From: CAYPTB01 sp964413535
Lineage (GTDB): Bacteria; Planctomycetota; UBA1135; GCA-002686595
Direction of reading: 5' to 3'
Length of the DNA stretch: 64,000 nt
NCBI GenBank assembly: GCA_964413535.1
Contig: CAYPTB010000021.1
Location: forward strand, 1 to 64,000
Under the pieces are notes generated by a model that saw only the letters and a list, made by a program, of their open reading frames with translations, did no database searches and was not told the origin of the DNA. Each line of letters begins with the position of its first letter. Position 1 is the first letter of the stretch. Shown piece after piece: positions 1 to 10,407 of the stretch. Both the position numbers and the translations under genes were made by a program.

Positions 1-860
1 GTGCGAGCGCGGGTGATATCGGGCTGCCGCACTTTGGGATCGTCCTCGGGCAATGGATGGAACGTGAGGGTCGAGCGCGACCCCGTGAGCTCCACGACTT
101 TCTCGGCGAACTGCCGGATGGTCATCTCCGACGGGTTGCCGATGTTCACCGGCAGCACCTCGTCGGAGTGCAGGAGCCTCCAGATCCCCTCGATCAGGTC
201 GTCGACGTAGCAGAAGGAGCGCGTCTGCGACCCGTCTCCGAAGACGGTCAAGGGCTCGCCGCGCAGGGCTTGGCTCATGAACGCGGGCAAGGCGCGCCCG
301 TCGTTCATCCGCATGCGCGGACCGTAGGTGTTGAAGATGCGCACGATGCGCGTCTCGACGTGGTGGTAGCGGTGATAGGCCATGGTCATGGCCTCTGCGA
401 AGCGCTTCGCCTCGTCGTAGACACCGCGCGGGCCGACGGGGTTGACGTTGCCCCAGTAGTCCTCGCGCTGCGGGTGGACGAGGGGGTCGCCGTAGCACTC
501 CGAGGTCGAGGCGAGGAGCAAGCGCGCGCCCTTCGCGTGCGCGAGCCCGAGCGCCTTGTGCGTCCCCAACGAGCCCACCTTGAGGGTTTGGATGGGCAGC
601 TCGAGGTAATCGATGGGACTCGCCGGCGAGGCGAAGTGCAGCACCGCGTCGAGCGGACCGGGCACGTGGATGAACTCCGTCACGTCCTGGTGCAGGAAGT
701 GGAACCAGCGGTCCCCCACGAGGTGCTCGACGTTGTCGAGGGAGCCGGTCACCAGGTTGTCCATGCAGAACACCTCGTAGCGCTCGTGGAGGAAACGCTC
801 GCACAGGTGACTGCCGAGGAAACCGGCTCCGCCGGTGATCAGGACACGCGGTCGAGGCAT
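1..860 (-). CDS. UDP-glucuronate decarboxylase-like NAD-dependent SDR (3' end outside window)
   Basis: Extended short-chain dehydrogenase. It begins MPRPRVLITGGAGFLGSH, so the NAD-binding GGxGxxG motif lies at residues 10-16, and the YxxxK catalytic pair appears as YDEAK. The stretch around NTYGPRM and the dense resemblance to UXS (UDP-xylose synthase) favour conversion of UDP-glucuronate to UDP-xylose in the cytosol. Related dTDP-glucose dehydratases cannot be excluded without an alignment. About 286 residues are visible and the C-terminus runs off the left edge. The ATG at 858-860 is the natural start because the Rossmann fold begins five residues later. It probably feeds the glycan genes found further along the window. 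Confidence is high for the family and moderate for the substrate. Confidence 0.85.
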   Translation of the reverse strand, partial: MPRPRVLITGGAGFLGSHLCERFLHERYEVFCMDNLVTGSLDNVEHLVGDRWFHFLHQDVTEFIHVPGPLDAVLHFASPASPIDYLELPIQTLKVGSLGTHKALGLAHAKGARLLLASTSECYGDPLVHPQREDYWGNVNPVGPRGVYDEAKRFAEAMTMAYHRYHHVETRIVRIFNTYGPRMRMNDGRALPAFMSQALRGEPLTVFGDGSQTRSFCYVDDLIEGIWRLLHSDEVLPVNIGNPSEMTIRQFAEKVVELTGSRSTLTFHPLPEDDPKVRQPDITRAR

Positions 861-987
861 GGCGCTTCTGGAACTCGTGCGTGGACGGGCGCTCGCCGCG
901 TTCCCCCGTACGCTTCGAGGGTCGAGCCGGCAGTGCGGGATGGTATCCGAAGCGCGCACCCGCGCCTCAGAGCGATCGGACCCGCGA

Positions 988-1859
988 TCACGGCGCGGGC
1001 GGCGCGGGAGCGCGATCGCCGAGGTCGAGCAGGGCCGCCTCCTCGCCGGCGGCGAGATGGACGATGACCCCGTTCCCCACCAGGCGTCCTTCGCCCTGGG
1101 AGCGGGCGCGGATGCCCGCGCTCTCGGGGAGGACCGTCAAGTCTCCATAGGCGGCACCGCGGATGCCAGCCGACTCGATCTCGACGGGCGGACCGCCGAG
1201 CTGGAACGGGGCGCCGCCCTCGCCGAGGAGCGGGAGGTCGATGCGCTCGCCGGGGCCGAGCGTGATGCGCTCTTCGCGGAAGGCCAGGTAGGCCGGACTG
1301 CGCGATTGGTTGAAGACGCGCAACATCTCATCGTAGATGTGCTGGACCAGGTAGGGACCGGTCGGCTCCGTCGGGGGTCCCGAGAGCAGGCTTCCGCCGG
1401 GGAGTTGGACCAGCGCGCCGGGCGCGAGCTCGATCTCCGCGCGCGTCAGGGTCTCGAAGCGCACGGATGGCTCGCCGCGCTCCAGGTCTCCCACGCTGCA
1501 GAGCGCCTCGTCGAAGACGACCACCGTCGCGCCGTCCGAGACCCACAGGAGCTCGGCGCGCCCGCCCGCCCCGCAGTGCATCCACGTGCCGGCCCAGACT
1601 CGCTGGCGCTTGCGGTAGTGGGTCAGCGGAAAGGCCCCTTGACTCCCCGCGAGCCGCACTTGCACGGGATCGGCGTGTCGGATGAGGAGCACCTCGGTCT
1701 GACCGGGGGTCGTGTTCGCGAGCACGCCGGGTGGCAGGGGATCGACGGCCTGCACCATGGGTTTGGGCCAGATCTGCGTGTTGCAGGCCGAGCCGACGAG
1801 GAGCGCGACCGCCGCTGCGAGGCGCGGGACGCGTCCGCGTTCCAGTCCGAGGCCCGATC

Positions 1860-1863
<4 letters not shown>
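988..1863 (-). CDS. Putative lipoprotein of unknown function
   Basis: A 291-residue protein with a basic N-terminus and a hydrophobic segment (about residues 14-26) ending in GSAC. This is consistent with a signal peptide and a weak lipobox at Cys27, although -3 is Gly rather than Leu. The rest is beta-rich and Pro/Gly-rich with no family that I recognise. The ATG overlaps the TGA of accC (ATGA), so it is probably translationally coupled to accBC and reads as the third gene of that transcript. No catalytic motif is visible. A cell-envelope location is inferred only from the leader. Confidence 0.6.
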
Positions 1864-3232
<1,369 letters not shown>

Positions 3233-3233
<1 letters not shown>

Positions 3234-3712
3234 CAGGCGGGCTTCAGGAGGAAGAGAGGCTGTCCGAACTCGACCGGCTCGCCGTTCTCGACCAGGATCT
3301 GGGCGATCTCGCCCTTCGTCTCGGCCTTGATCTCGTTCATGACCTTCATCGCCTCGATGATGCACAGCACGGTGTCGGGGCCGACCTTCGAACCGACCTC
3401 GACGAACGGGTCGGCATCGGGCGAGGACGAGCGATAGAAGGTGCCCACCATGGGGCACGCGAAGGGCCGCGTGCCGGGCGTGCCGGCGGCCGGCGGCGCT
3501 TCGGTTGCAGCGGGGGACGGCCGGGTGGGCGCGGGCTCGGGGGCCGCGCCGGCACCGCCCTGCATGACGTGCACCAGCGGGCCGCGCGCCGGCGGCTCGC
3601 CACCACGCTTCAAATGCACGCGCACTCCGCTGTCCCGGTCGTCGACCTCGAGCTCGGTGAGGTCGCTCCCGGTCATCAAGCGCACGAGCTTTCGGATGAG
3701 CTGGATCTCCAT
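3233..3712 (-). CDS. accB: Acetyl-CoA carboxylase biotin carboxyl carrier protein
   Basis: A 159-residue carrier protein. Residues 1-38 form the typical helical N-terminus (MEIQLIRKLVRLM). A Pro/Ala-rich linker spans about 50-82, and a C-terminal biotinyl domain (82-159) contains the biotinylation motif EAMKVMNE with Lys123 as the modified residue. The start at 3712 is chosen because MEIQxIRKL is the conserved family N-terminus, although the frame is open further upstream. It is coupled to accC by TGATG. The upstream neighbour is moaC, 101 bp away, rather than the more usual efp or aroQ. Confidence 0.96.
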
Positions 3713-3813
3713 GGTCGGCTCCCGGGAGGCCGCGTCGTTGCCGAGTTCGTTCACGAGCGGACGAGCGGCGGCCGACGCCGGCGCAGAGCATAGCGAGGGG
3801 GAGGACCGCCGTC

Positions 3814-4368
3814 TCAGTGGGTCGCTCGGTCGTCCGTCCACGTCGGCGAACGCCACGTCCCCGATTTCCCGCCGCACTTCTCCAGGAGCTCCACCGCGCC
3901 GATGCGAATGTGCTTCTCGAGCCCCTTTGCCATGTCGTAGACCGTCAGAGCCGCCACGCTCGCGCCGACCAGCGCCTCCATCTCCACTCCCGTCCGCCCG
4001 TGGCAGGCGACGCGGCAGCGGATCTCGAGCGCGTCGTCCGCGGGACGCAGGAAACGGATCTCGACGTGGTCGAGGCCGAGCGGATGACACAGCGGGATGA
4101 GCTCTCCCGTGCGCTTCGCCGCGAGGATGCCCGCCGCGCGCGCCATCTCCTCGACGGGCCCCTTGGGCCCCGCCCCTTCCCGCAGGCGCTCCAACACTCC
4201 GGGCGGGAACTCCATCGTCGCGCGCGCGAGGGCCGAGCGCAGGGTCACGGCCTTGGCGGCCACGTCGACCATGCGCGCCTCCGCTCCCTCGTGCGAGAAA
4301 CGCACGTGTCCGAGCTGGCTCGCGTTCTCCTCGTCGGACGAAGGCTCTTTTGGAACGCGTTCGGGCAT
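3814..4368 (-). CDS. moaC: Cyclic pyranopterin monophosphate synthase
   Basis: A 184-residue molybdenum-cofactor enzyme that converts the MoaA product (3',8-cyclo-GTP derivative) into cyclic pyranopterin monophosphate. Diagnostic motifs are IPLCHPL, TGVEMEALVGAS and VYDMAKGL, in the usual order. The protein carries an N-terminal extension of about 20 residues and a short charged tail relative to the typical 160-residue family. No other moa/moe genes are in the window. It is divergently oriented from the S41 protease gene with 194 bp between the starts. Confidence 0.95.
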   Translation of the reverse strand: MPERVPKEPSSDEENASQLGHVRFSHEGAEARMVDVAAKAVTLRSALARATMEFPPGVLERLREGAGPKGPVEEMARAAGILAAKRTGELIPLCHPLGLDHVEIRFLRPADDALEIRCRVACHGRTGVEMEALVGASVAALTVYDMAKGLEKHIRIGAVELLEKCGGKSGTWRSPTWTDDRATH

Positions 4369-4562
4369 CGTAGGAGAAGCGTTGCGGCTCGGGATCTTCG
4401 CAGGTTGTGGCCCTCGGACCCGCTGACCCCCCGTAGAAGCGATACTAGAGTAGGGTGCGGTTGGGCTCCACCCGGCCGCCGCGGACGTCGATAGCGAAGT
4501 CGGATCCGTCCGGTCGCGTGCGAGCCCTCACCACCAGAACCGAGGTCGACCCGAGAGAAGTC

Positions 4563-7067
4563 ATGATCCTGCGCCTCCTGTTTGCCTGCGTCGCTTCCCT
4601 TTCCTTCCTCTCCCCCCTCTCGGCCCAGACCTCCCTCGACGTCGCGAGCCTGCTCTCCGACCAGGTCGCCGCGGCCCCGCGCCTCTCCGTTCCGGAGATC
4701 CTCACGCGCGCCGTCGGCCTGCGCGAGCTCGCCGCGCCCCACGGGAGGGACGAAGGCGACGCCGAGCTGCGCGAGCTCGATGTCGAGCTCGAGCGCCGTC
4801 TGAAGGACGCCGCGGACCCGAAGAGCGTGCTCTTCCTGGCCGCCTGCCACCTGCAGTCCGAGCAGCCCACGGCGGACGTGACCGCGCGGGCGCTCATGCC
4901 GCTCTTGGACGACGAATCGGACGAGATCGCGATCGCCGCTGCCGAGCTGCTCGGCAGCGCGGCCTTCAAGCGCCTTCCCGATCCGGACCTGGCGGAGAAG
5001 CGCTTGGCCGCGCTGATCGAGGGCGCGCGCGACGGCGAGCTCTCCCCCGAGCGCCGCCTCGCCTCGGCCATCGCCGCCTACAAGACCGGCGGCGGAACGG
5101 AGCGCCGCCAGGCGCGCGCCGAGATGCTCGTGTTTCTGGAGTCGCGCGATCCCCTCGTGCGCAAGCAGGGCGCCTTGACCCTCGGTCGCATCGGAGAGCC
5201 GGTGCGCGGGAAGCTGCGCAACGAACTCCAGCGCATCGCCGGGTTGCCCGGACTCGACGCGGCCTTGGCGGAGTCCTACCTCAAGCAGGAGGAGATGCAG
5301 ACGCTGCACGAGCGCAAGTTCCAGGACCTGCGCGAGACGTACGCCAAGCAGCAGCTGCCCGCGGATCTCGCGGAGATCGACGCCGTCATGCGCATGATCG
5401 AGGTGCAACACCTCGACGGGGAGAAGGTCACGCGCGAAGACATGGTCACGGCGGCTGCGAACGGGATGCTCGGGATGCTCGACCAGCACTCCGCCTACCT
5501 TCCGCCCGAGTTCTTCAAGCGCTTCACCCAGGATCTCGAGGCCGAGTACGGCGGCATCGGAGCGTACGTGGACGTCGACCCCGCCGACGGGATCTTCACG
5601 ATCACGCGCCCCATCTACTCGGGTCCCGCCTACCAGGCCGGGCTCCAGAGCGACGACAAGATCGTGCGCATCGACGACTGGTCCACGCTCCCCGAGAACC
5701 GCGAGGAGATCATCAAACGCCTCAAGGGCGAGCCGGGAACGAGGGTCAAGCTCTACGTGTGGAGGCGCGGGATGGATCCGGATCTGCGCGAACGCCCCAC
5801 GGAGGACATGATCGTGGAGATCGAGCGCGCCCAGATCGAGATCCCGGCGCTGTCCGACCAGCTCCTGCCAGGCAACGTCGGCTTGATCGATCTGCGCGAG
5901 TTCAGCCGCGTCACGAGTCGCGAGCTCCGCGCGAGCATCAAGAGCATGTCGGAGCGCGGCATGCAGGCCTTGGTCCTGGATCTGCGCCGCAACTCGGGCG
6001 GGCTGCTCAGCGAGGCGCGCAACGTGGCCGACCTCTTCCTTCCGCGGGGCGGACTCAAGGTCGTCTCGACCGAAGGGCGTCAGGGCACCGTCGAGACCCT
6101 GGAGACGCGGGTGAACGCGGTGATCCCCGAGGACATGCCCGTCCTGGTGCTCACGAGCCGCTTCACCGCCTCCGCCGCCGAGATCGTGGCCGGAGCCCTC
6201 CAGGACCACGGTCGCGCCGTGGTCGTGGGTCAACGCTCCTACGGCAAGGGGTCGGTGCAACAGCTCCTGCCCATCGAGGGCATCCAGGACGACGAGTTCG
6301 AGGACTCGAACGGCAACGGTCGCTGGGACGATTGGGAAGCGATCCTCACCGATCGCAACGGCAACGGGCAGTTCGACTACGCTCCGCGCGTCAAGCTGAC
6401 GGTCGCCAAGTACATCCTCCCCTCGGGACGCTCGATCCATCACGAGATCGATCGCGAGCACAACATCGTCTCCGAGGGAGGCATCGACCCGGACGTGCTC
6501 GTCGGTCTGCCCCACTTCCTCGACGCGTGGAAGTACGAGGAGCGCTTCGAGATCCAGAAGAAGCGCAGTGCGCGCGACTACGTCGACGACCACTGGTACG
6601 AGCACCGCGACCTGTTCCACGAGCTCGCGATCTACGACGCGAAGGACCCCGACCGCTATCCGGATTTCGACGAGTTCCTCGCGGGCCTCGACACGCGGCT
6701 CTCCCGTGACGACGTGCGGCAGATCCTCCGGCGCGAAGTGCGCCGGCGGGTGCAGGACGAGCGCGGGGCGGAGTTCCCCGGCTTCGACATCCAAGGCGAT
6801 TTCCAGGAGGACCCCCAACTCCAGGCTGCCATCCGCCTGGCTCTCCAGGAGCTCGGAACCTCACCGCTCGACGTCGCCGAGTACGCGCGGACCTTCGTCG
6901 ATCCGACCGGTACGGGCGAGGCGAACCCCGCCCTCGTCGCCGTGCTCCCGAGCCCCGACGACGTCGCGAGCGCGCGCGCGGCGCTACAGCGAGCGCGCGA
7001 AGGCGACGGCAAGCTCACCAAGGAGACGCTCGACCACGTGCTCGAGATCCTCGAGGAGAAGAACTAG
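4563..7067 (+). CDS. Secreted S41 C-terminal-processing protease with PDZ domain and EF-hand-like insert
   Basis: An 834-residue protein with signal peptide MILRLLFACVASLSFLSPLSA. The start at 4563 is preceded by a GAGAGAAG ribosome site, and the frame is open 36 codons further upstream without a leader. Residues 40-260 look like alpha-helical HEAT/armadillo-type repeats. A PDZ domain lies at about 325-425 (GGIGAYV...GPAYQAGLQSDD), followed by the S41 core with nucleophile Ser537 (FTASAAE) and general base Lys562 (SYGKGSVQ). Between the Lys and the next conserved strand sits an insert with an almost perfect EF-hand loop, DSNGNGRWDDWE (581-592), and a second DRNGNGQFD (597-605). The C-terminal 180 residues are charged and unassigned. 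It probably processes or degrades envelope proteins, and calcium dependence is inferred from the loops. Confidence 0.92.
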   Translation: MILRLLFACVASLSFLSPLSAQTSLDVASLLSDQVAAAPRLSVPEILTRAVGLRELAAPHGRDEGDAELRELDVELERRLKDAADPKSVLFLAACHLQSEQPTADVTARALMPLLDDESDEIAIAAAELLGSAAFKRLPDPDLAEKRLAALIEGARDGELSPERRLASAIAAYKTGGGTERRQARAEMLVFLESRDPLVRKQGALTLGRIGEPVRGKLRNELQRIAGLPGLDAALAESYLKQEEMQTLHERKFQDLRETYAKQQLPADLAEIDAVMRMIEVQHLDGEKVTREDMVTAAANGMLGMLDQHSAYLPPEFFKRFTQDLEAEYGGIGAYVDVDPADGIFTITRPIYSGPAYQAGLQSDDKIVRIDDWSTLPENREEIIKRLKGEPGTRVKLYVWRRGMDPDLRERPTEDMIVEIERAQIEIPALSDQLLPGNVGLIDLREFSRVTSRELRASIKSMSERGMQALVLDLRRNSGGLLSEARNVADLFLPRGGLKVVSTEGRQGTVETLETRVNAVIPEDMPVLVLTSRFTASAAEIVAGALQDHGRAVVVGQRSYGKGSVQQLLPIEGIQDDEFEDSNGNGRWDDWEAILTDRNGNGQFDYAPRVKLTVAKYILPSGRSIHHEIDREHNIVSEGGIDPDVLVGLPHFLDAWKYEERFEIQKKRSARDYVDDHWYEHRDLFHELAIYDAKDPDRYPDFDEFLAGLDTRLSRDDVRQILRREVRRRVQDERGAEFPGFDIQGDFQEDPQLQAAIRLALQELGTSPLDVAEYARTFVDPTGTGEANPALVAVLPSPDDVASARAALQRAREGDGKLTKETLDHVLEILEEKN

Positions 7068-8212
7068 CGACGTCCGTGCTCGGCGTCGGGGAGGACGATC
7101 GTCCCCCCGCTCTCCTCGTCGGCGAAGCGCTCGAGGGACGGCAGCACGAATTCCTTCGCCAGGATCACGATCGCCGCCGTGAGCGGTAGGGCGATGAGCA
7201 CGCCGAGCAGGCCGAATGCGGCTCCGCCGGCGAGCAGCGCGAACAGCACCACCACGGGGTGCAAGCCCAACGCGTCGCCGATGACCTTGGGGATCAGCAC
7301 GTAGCCCTCGAGGATCTCCGCCACGCCGAAGACGATCGCGGTCCGGACCAGGCTGGAGACGAACGAATGCTCGAGCAACCCCAGCAGGAGCGCGAGCGCG
7401 AAGCCCACGAAGGGACCGAACAAGGGGATCAGGGACAGTAATCCGCTGCCCATCCCGAGCAGGAAGGCGTAGGGAATCCCGGCCAACGCGAGCCCTGCGG
7501 TGATCAGTCCGCCCTTGAGCAGACACACGAGCAGGCGTCCGCGGAAGAAGCTCGCAAGCACTTCGCCGACCTGCTCTCCCACGCGCGCGATGCGCGCCCG
7601 GTGTCGACGCGGCAGGTAGCGCAGGACGAAGCCGTGCACGCGTTCGAGCTCGAACAAGAGGAAGTAGGTGTACAGTGGGACGAGGACGAGCATCCCGCTG
7701 ACGCCGAAGATCGCGGCCACCGCGCTGCGCACGGCTCCCCACAGGCCGCCCAGTTTGCCCGCCGCGGCTCGACCCACGGCATCCACCCGCTCCTCGTTCT
7801 GAGCGTAGAACGCCCGCAGCGTCGCCGGCAGCTCGCGGAGGATCTCCTTCAGATCTTCCCCACCCAGCCACTCCTGGACGATTCCAGACTCGCTGAGCTT
7901 CTGCTCGATGCGGCTCGAGAATTCTTCGTCTGTGGCGATGTCGTGGACCAGCGCTCGCATCTGGACGACGACACCGAGCGCGACGAGGAGAACCAAGAGT
8001 CCGCCCACGGCGAACGTCAGGTTCACGGCAGCCCGGTGGGAGAGCCGCCCGCCGCGGATGCGCATGACCACGGGGTGCAGGATGTACGCGAGCAGGTATC
8101 CGACGAGCAGCGGGTTGAGCACCGCGCGGATCGACCACCCGAACCACAGAACGAGCAGCCCGAGGACGAGCAGCGCCCCATTGCGCTTGAGGCGAGAGGG
8201 CCGATCGAACAT
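7064..8212 (-). CDS. AI-2E family (PerM/TqsA-type) membrane transporter
   Basis: A 382-residue polytopic membrane protein. There are two hydrophobic hairpins at the N-terminus, a soluble helical region (about 85-150), then a further four to five membrane segments. It carries family hallmarks such as SLIPLFGPFVGF, the ILEGYVLIPKVIGDALGLHP loop, and the final GLLGVLIALP segment. The family includes proteins implicated in autoinducer-2 export and Na+/H+ exchange, so the substrate is open. It converges on the S41 protease gene; the palindrome CTAG at 7064-7067 provides the stop codon on both strands. Confidence 0.9.
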   Translation of the reverse strand: MFDRPSRLKRNGALLVLGLLVLWFGWSIRAVLNPLLVGYLLAYILHPVVMRIRGGRLSHRAAVNLTFAVGGLLVLLVALGVVVQMRALVHDIATDEEFSSRIEQKLSESGIVQEWLGGEDLKEILRELPATLRAFYAQNEERVDAVGRAAAGKLGGLWGAVRSAVAAIFGVSGMLVLVPLYTYFLLFELERVHGFVLRYLPRRHRARIARVGEQVGEVLASFFRGRLLVCLLKGGLITAGLALAGIPYAFLLGMGSGLLSLIPLFGPFVGFALALLLGLLEHSFVSSLVRTAIVFGVAEILEGYVLIPKVIGDALGLHPVVVLFALLAGGAAFGLLGVLIALPLTAAIVILAKEFVLPSLERFADEESGGTIVLPDAEHGRR

Positions 8213-8230
8213 CCGACTCGTCGCAGAGTG

Positions 8231-8638
8231 CTACGACGCCTCCCCCAACTGGCCCTTCACCGTCGGCCGGTAGCCGCGAACGAAGTATTCGTCGAAGTCG
8301 AAACCGTCGGCGAAATCGCTGGGGGAATCGGAGTCCTGCCGATTCAACATCCCCGCTTCGACGAGCAGGAAGACGATCCGGCCCCAGTCCATGCCCGTGC
8401 GTACCCCCCACGCTCTCCAGATCTGCGCCCCGAGAGGTCCGAAGATCTGACGCGCGTACTGGCGCATGCCTTCGAGCAACTGCTGTCCCGTGATGTGTCG
8501 CTCCGTCCCCTTCGCCTGCTCCTTCCCCGAGACGACGAGCGCGTGCTCCAGGGCTTCGAACAGGAAGCGAAACGCCTCGGGCGAGTAATGGCTGTCTTGC
8601 GCCAGCTTGCGGAAGGTTTCCTCCACGTCGCTCCTCAC
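8231..8638 (-). CDS. Minf_1886 family conserved protein (Planctomycete/Verrucomicrobia type)
   Basis: A 135-residue protein matching my memory of the small family TIGR04138 (Minf_1886). Shared features are a tandem of helices with YSPEAFRFLFEALEHAL, then RHITGQQLLEGMRQYA, then FGPLGAQ and a Trp-Gly step, and a DFADGFDFDEYF acidic segment near the end. The function is unknown. It sits between the transporter gene and holB on the same strand, with a 4-bp gap to holB. Its value here is mainly taxonomic. Confidence 0.85.
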   Translation of the reverse strand: MRSDVEETFRKLAQDSHYSPEAFRFLFEALEHALVVSGKEQAKGTERHITGQQLLEGMRQYARQIFGPLGAQIWRAWGVRTGMDWGRIVFLLVEAGMLNRQDSDSPSDFADGFDFDEYFVRGYRPTVKGQLGEAS

Positions 8639-8642
8639 GAGG

Positions 8643-9752
8643 TCAAGTGCGCGGGGCGACTCGGCTCACCGCTGCGCGGGAGGGTACACCGATCGCCTCC
8701 CGAAGGACCAGCAGCAACCGCTCGACCGTGAGCTCGGGCGTGACGTTCGCCTCCATGACCCCGCACAGGTCGAGCGCCTGGTCGAGTGCCCGACGACCGC
8801 GCGGGGAAAGGACGGCGCGCGCGAGCTCCGGCGCGACGTCTCCGTGCGCGAGGCCCTCGGTCGCCACGCCTTCCGCCGCGCGACGCGCGTCGGCCAGCAC
8901 GCACACCGCCAGGTCCAGGAAGGATCGCGCGCGGGCGCGGGCACGAGCCGGCGCCGAAGGACCGGGAAAGTCACCCTCGAGCTCGGAGATCGCCCGCACG
9001 GCCTCGAGCGTGGGACGGCTGCCGCGCAGGACGTCGAGGAGCACCGCTCGCGCCGCGTCCGCGCCTTCGCGGTGGAGGCGCAGACCCTCGCCCGGCGCTC
9101 CCCGCGACCAGCGCGCGAGCATGCGCGCGCGGGCGACGTCCAGACCCTCTTTCACGAGGATGGCGGCGCTGCTCTCGAGGTCGAGCGCTCGGAAACGAAC
9201 GCGTACGCAGCGGCTCCGGATGGTCGGCAAGAGCTCGGAGCTCAAAGCGGTCTCGAGCACGATCAGCGTGTCGCGCCCCGGTTCCTCGAGGGTCTTCAGG
9301 AGCGCGTTCTGCGCCGCCACGATCATCAGGTGCGCCTCGCGCACGAGCACGATGCGCCATCCTCCCTCCACCGACACGAGTCCGAGGAATCCCTCCGCAC
9401 AGTCCTGATTCCCGTCCCGCACGCTGATCCGTTCGAGCCGGATGGCGAGCGAGCCCCGCTTCGATTCGGGCTCCTCCAGCACCTCCTCGAGCGGATCGAT
9501 CGTGTAGAGGTCCGGATGGTTGCCCCGCCAGCCCCCGCTCTGCACCCGCTTGCACGGAGGACACGTGCGGCACGCAGGCCCGGGTCCCTGCGCGCACAAG
9601 AGTCCCGCCGCCAACCGCCGGGCCGCGGCGAACTTTCCGACGCCGCTCCGTCCCTCGAAGAGCAGCGCGTGCGGCAGCCGCCCCTTGCGCGCATTCCGCC
9701 ACAGGCCGGCGAGCAGCGCTTCGTGTCCGACGAGGCTCTCAGGAACGTGCAC
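8643..9752 (-). CDS. holB: DNA polymerase III clamp-loader delta' subunit
   Basis: A 369-residue AAA+ protein of the replicative clamp loader. The P-loop GRSGVGK is at residues 34-40, followed by four cysteines of the zinc module (C53, C61, C64, C67; CRTCPPC). ALLKTLEEPG and the SRC arginine-finger motif (TIRSRC) are both present. Start choice: GTG at 9752, which overlaps the end of tmk by 14 nt and puts HVPESLVGHEALL at the N-terminus, where the family's conserved start (xLiGhexxxxxL) is expected. The tmk-holB pair is a common bacterial arrangement. Confidence 0.92.
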   Translation of the reverse strand: MHVPESLVGHEALLAGLWRNARKGRLPHALLFEGRSGVGKFAAARRLAAGLLCAQGPGPACRTCPPCKRVQSGGWRGNHPDLYTIDPLEEVLEEPESKRGSLAIRLERISVRDGNQDCAEGFLGLVSVEGGWRIVLVREAHLMIVAAQNALLKTLEEPGRDTLIVLETALSSELLPTIRSRCVRVRFRALDLESSAAILVKEGLDVARARMLARWSRGAPGEGLRLHREGADAARAVLLDVLRGSRPTLEAVRAISELEGDFPGPSAPARARARARSFLDLAVCVLADARRAAEGVATEGLAHGDVAPELARAVLSPRGRRALDQALDLCGVMEANVTPELTVERLLLVLREAIGVPSRAAVSRVAPRT

Positions 9753-10398
9753 GCACGACCTCCTCCCACAGGGCTTCCTCGACCGCGTCCTCGGAGCCGC
9801 GGCCGTCGACGCGCACGAGCCCCTGCGGCGCGCGTTGCGCGTACAGCGCGTAGCCCAGGGCGACGCGCTCCTGGAATTCGATCCCCCGCGCTTCGATGCC
9901 GTCCGACGGCGATCCGCGGCGGCGAGCGGCGAGCTCGGCGTCCACGTCGAGCAACAGGACGAGATCCGGCGCCGGCCGTCCGGCCCAGGCGTGCAGGAGC
10001 TCGAGGACGCGTTCGGCTCCCAGTCCGCCCGCAACGCCCTGGTAGGCGAAGGTCGAGGGATGGAAGCGCTCGCACACGACGTCGCGACCCTCCGCCAACG
10101 CGGGCTCGACCACGCGTTCGAGCATGTGGCGGCGCGCGGCCGTCACGAGCAGCGCCTCCACTCCGGGCGAGAGCTCGGCGTCGTCGGCGAGCAGCCACGT
10201 GCGGATCGCTTCGCCGAGCGGCGTGCTGCCGGGCTCGCGCAGGTGCAGGGGACGCTTCCCGGCACGGTCGAGGCGAGCGACGAGGCGTTTCGCCTGCGTC
10301 GTCTTCCCGCATCCGTCGACGCCGTCGACGACGAGGAAGCGCCCGCGCACTGGGACCGGCCGGCTCGACACGCGACCATCGTAGTCCCCCGCGGGCAC
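9739..10398 (-). CDS. tmk: Thymidylate kinase
   Basis: A 219-residue dTMP kinase. The P-loop is VDGVDGCGKTTQAKRL (about residues 24-39). The REPGSTPLGE motif that contacts substrate is present, as is the ERFHPSTFAYQG segment, which in most TMKs reads DRY/DRF followed by xSTxAYQG. The usual Asp is Glu here. The Ala/Arg-rich LID (AARRRGSPSDGIEARG) is intact. It provides dTDP for DNA synthesis. It overlaps holB by 14 nt and lies 9 nt downstream of the TPR metalloprotease gene, so co-transcription is likely. Confidence 0.95.
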   Translation of the reverse strand: MPAGDYDGRVSSRPVPVRGRFLVVDGVDGCGKTTQAKRLVARLDRAGKRPLHLREPGSTPLGEAIRTWLLADDAELSPGVEALLVTAARRHMLERVVEPALAEGRDVVCERFHPSTFAYQGVAGGLGAERVLELLHAWAGRPAPDLVLLLDVDAELAARRRGSPSDGIEARGIEFQERVALGYALYAQRAPQGLVRVDGRGSEDAVEEALWEEVVRARS

Positions 10399-10407
10399 CG
10401 GAGTCCC

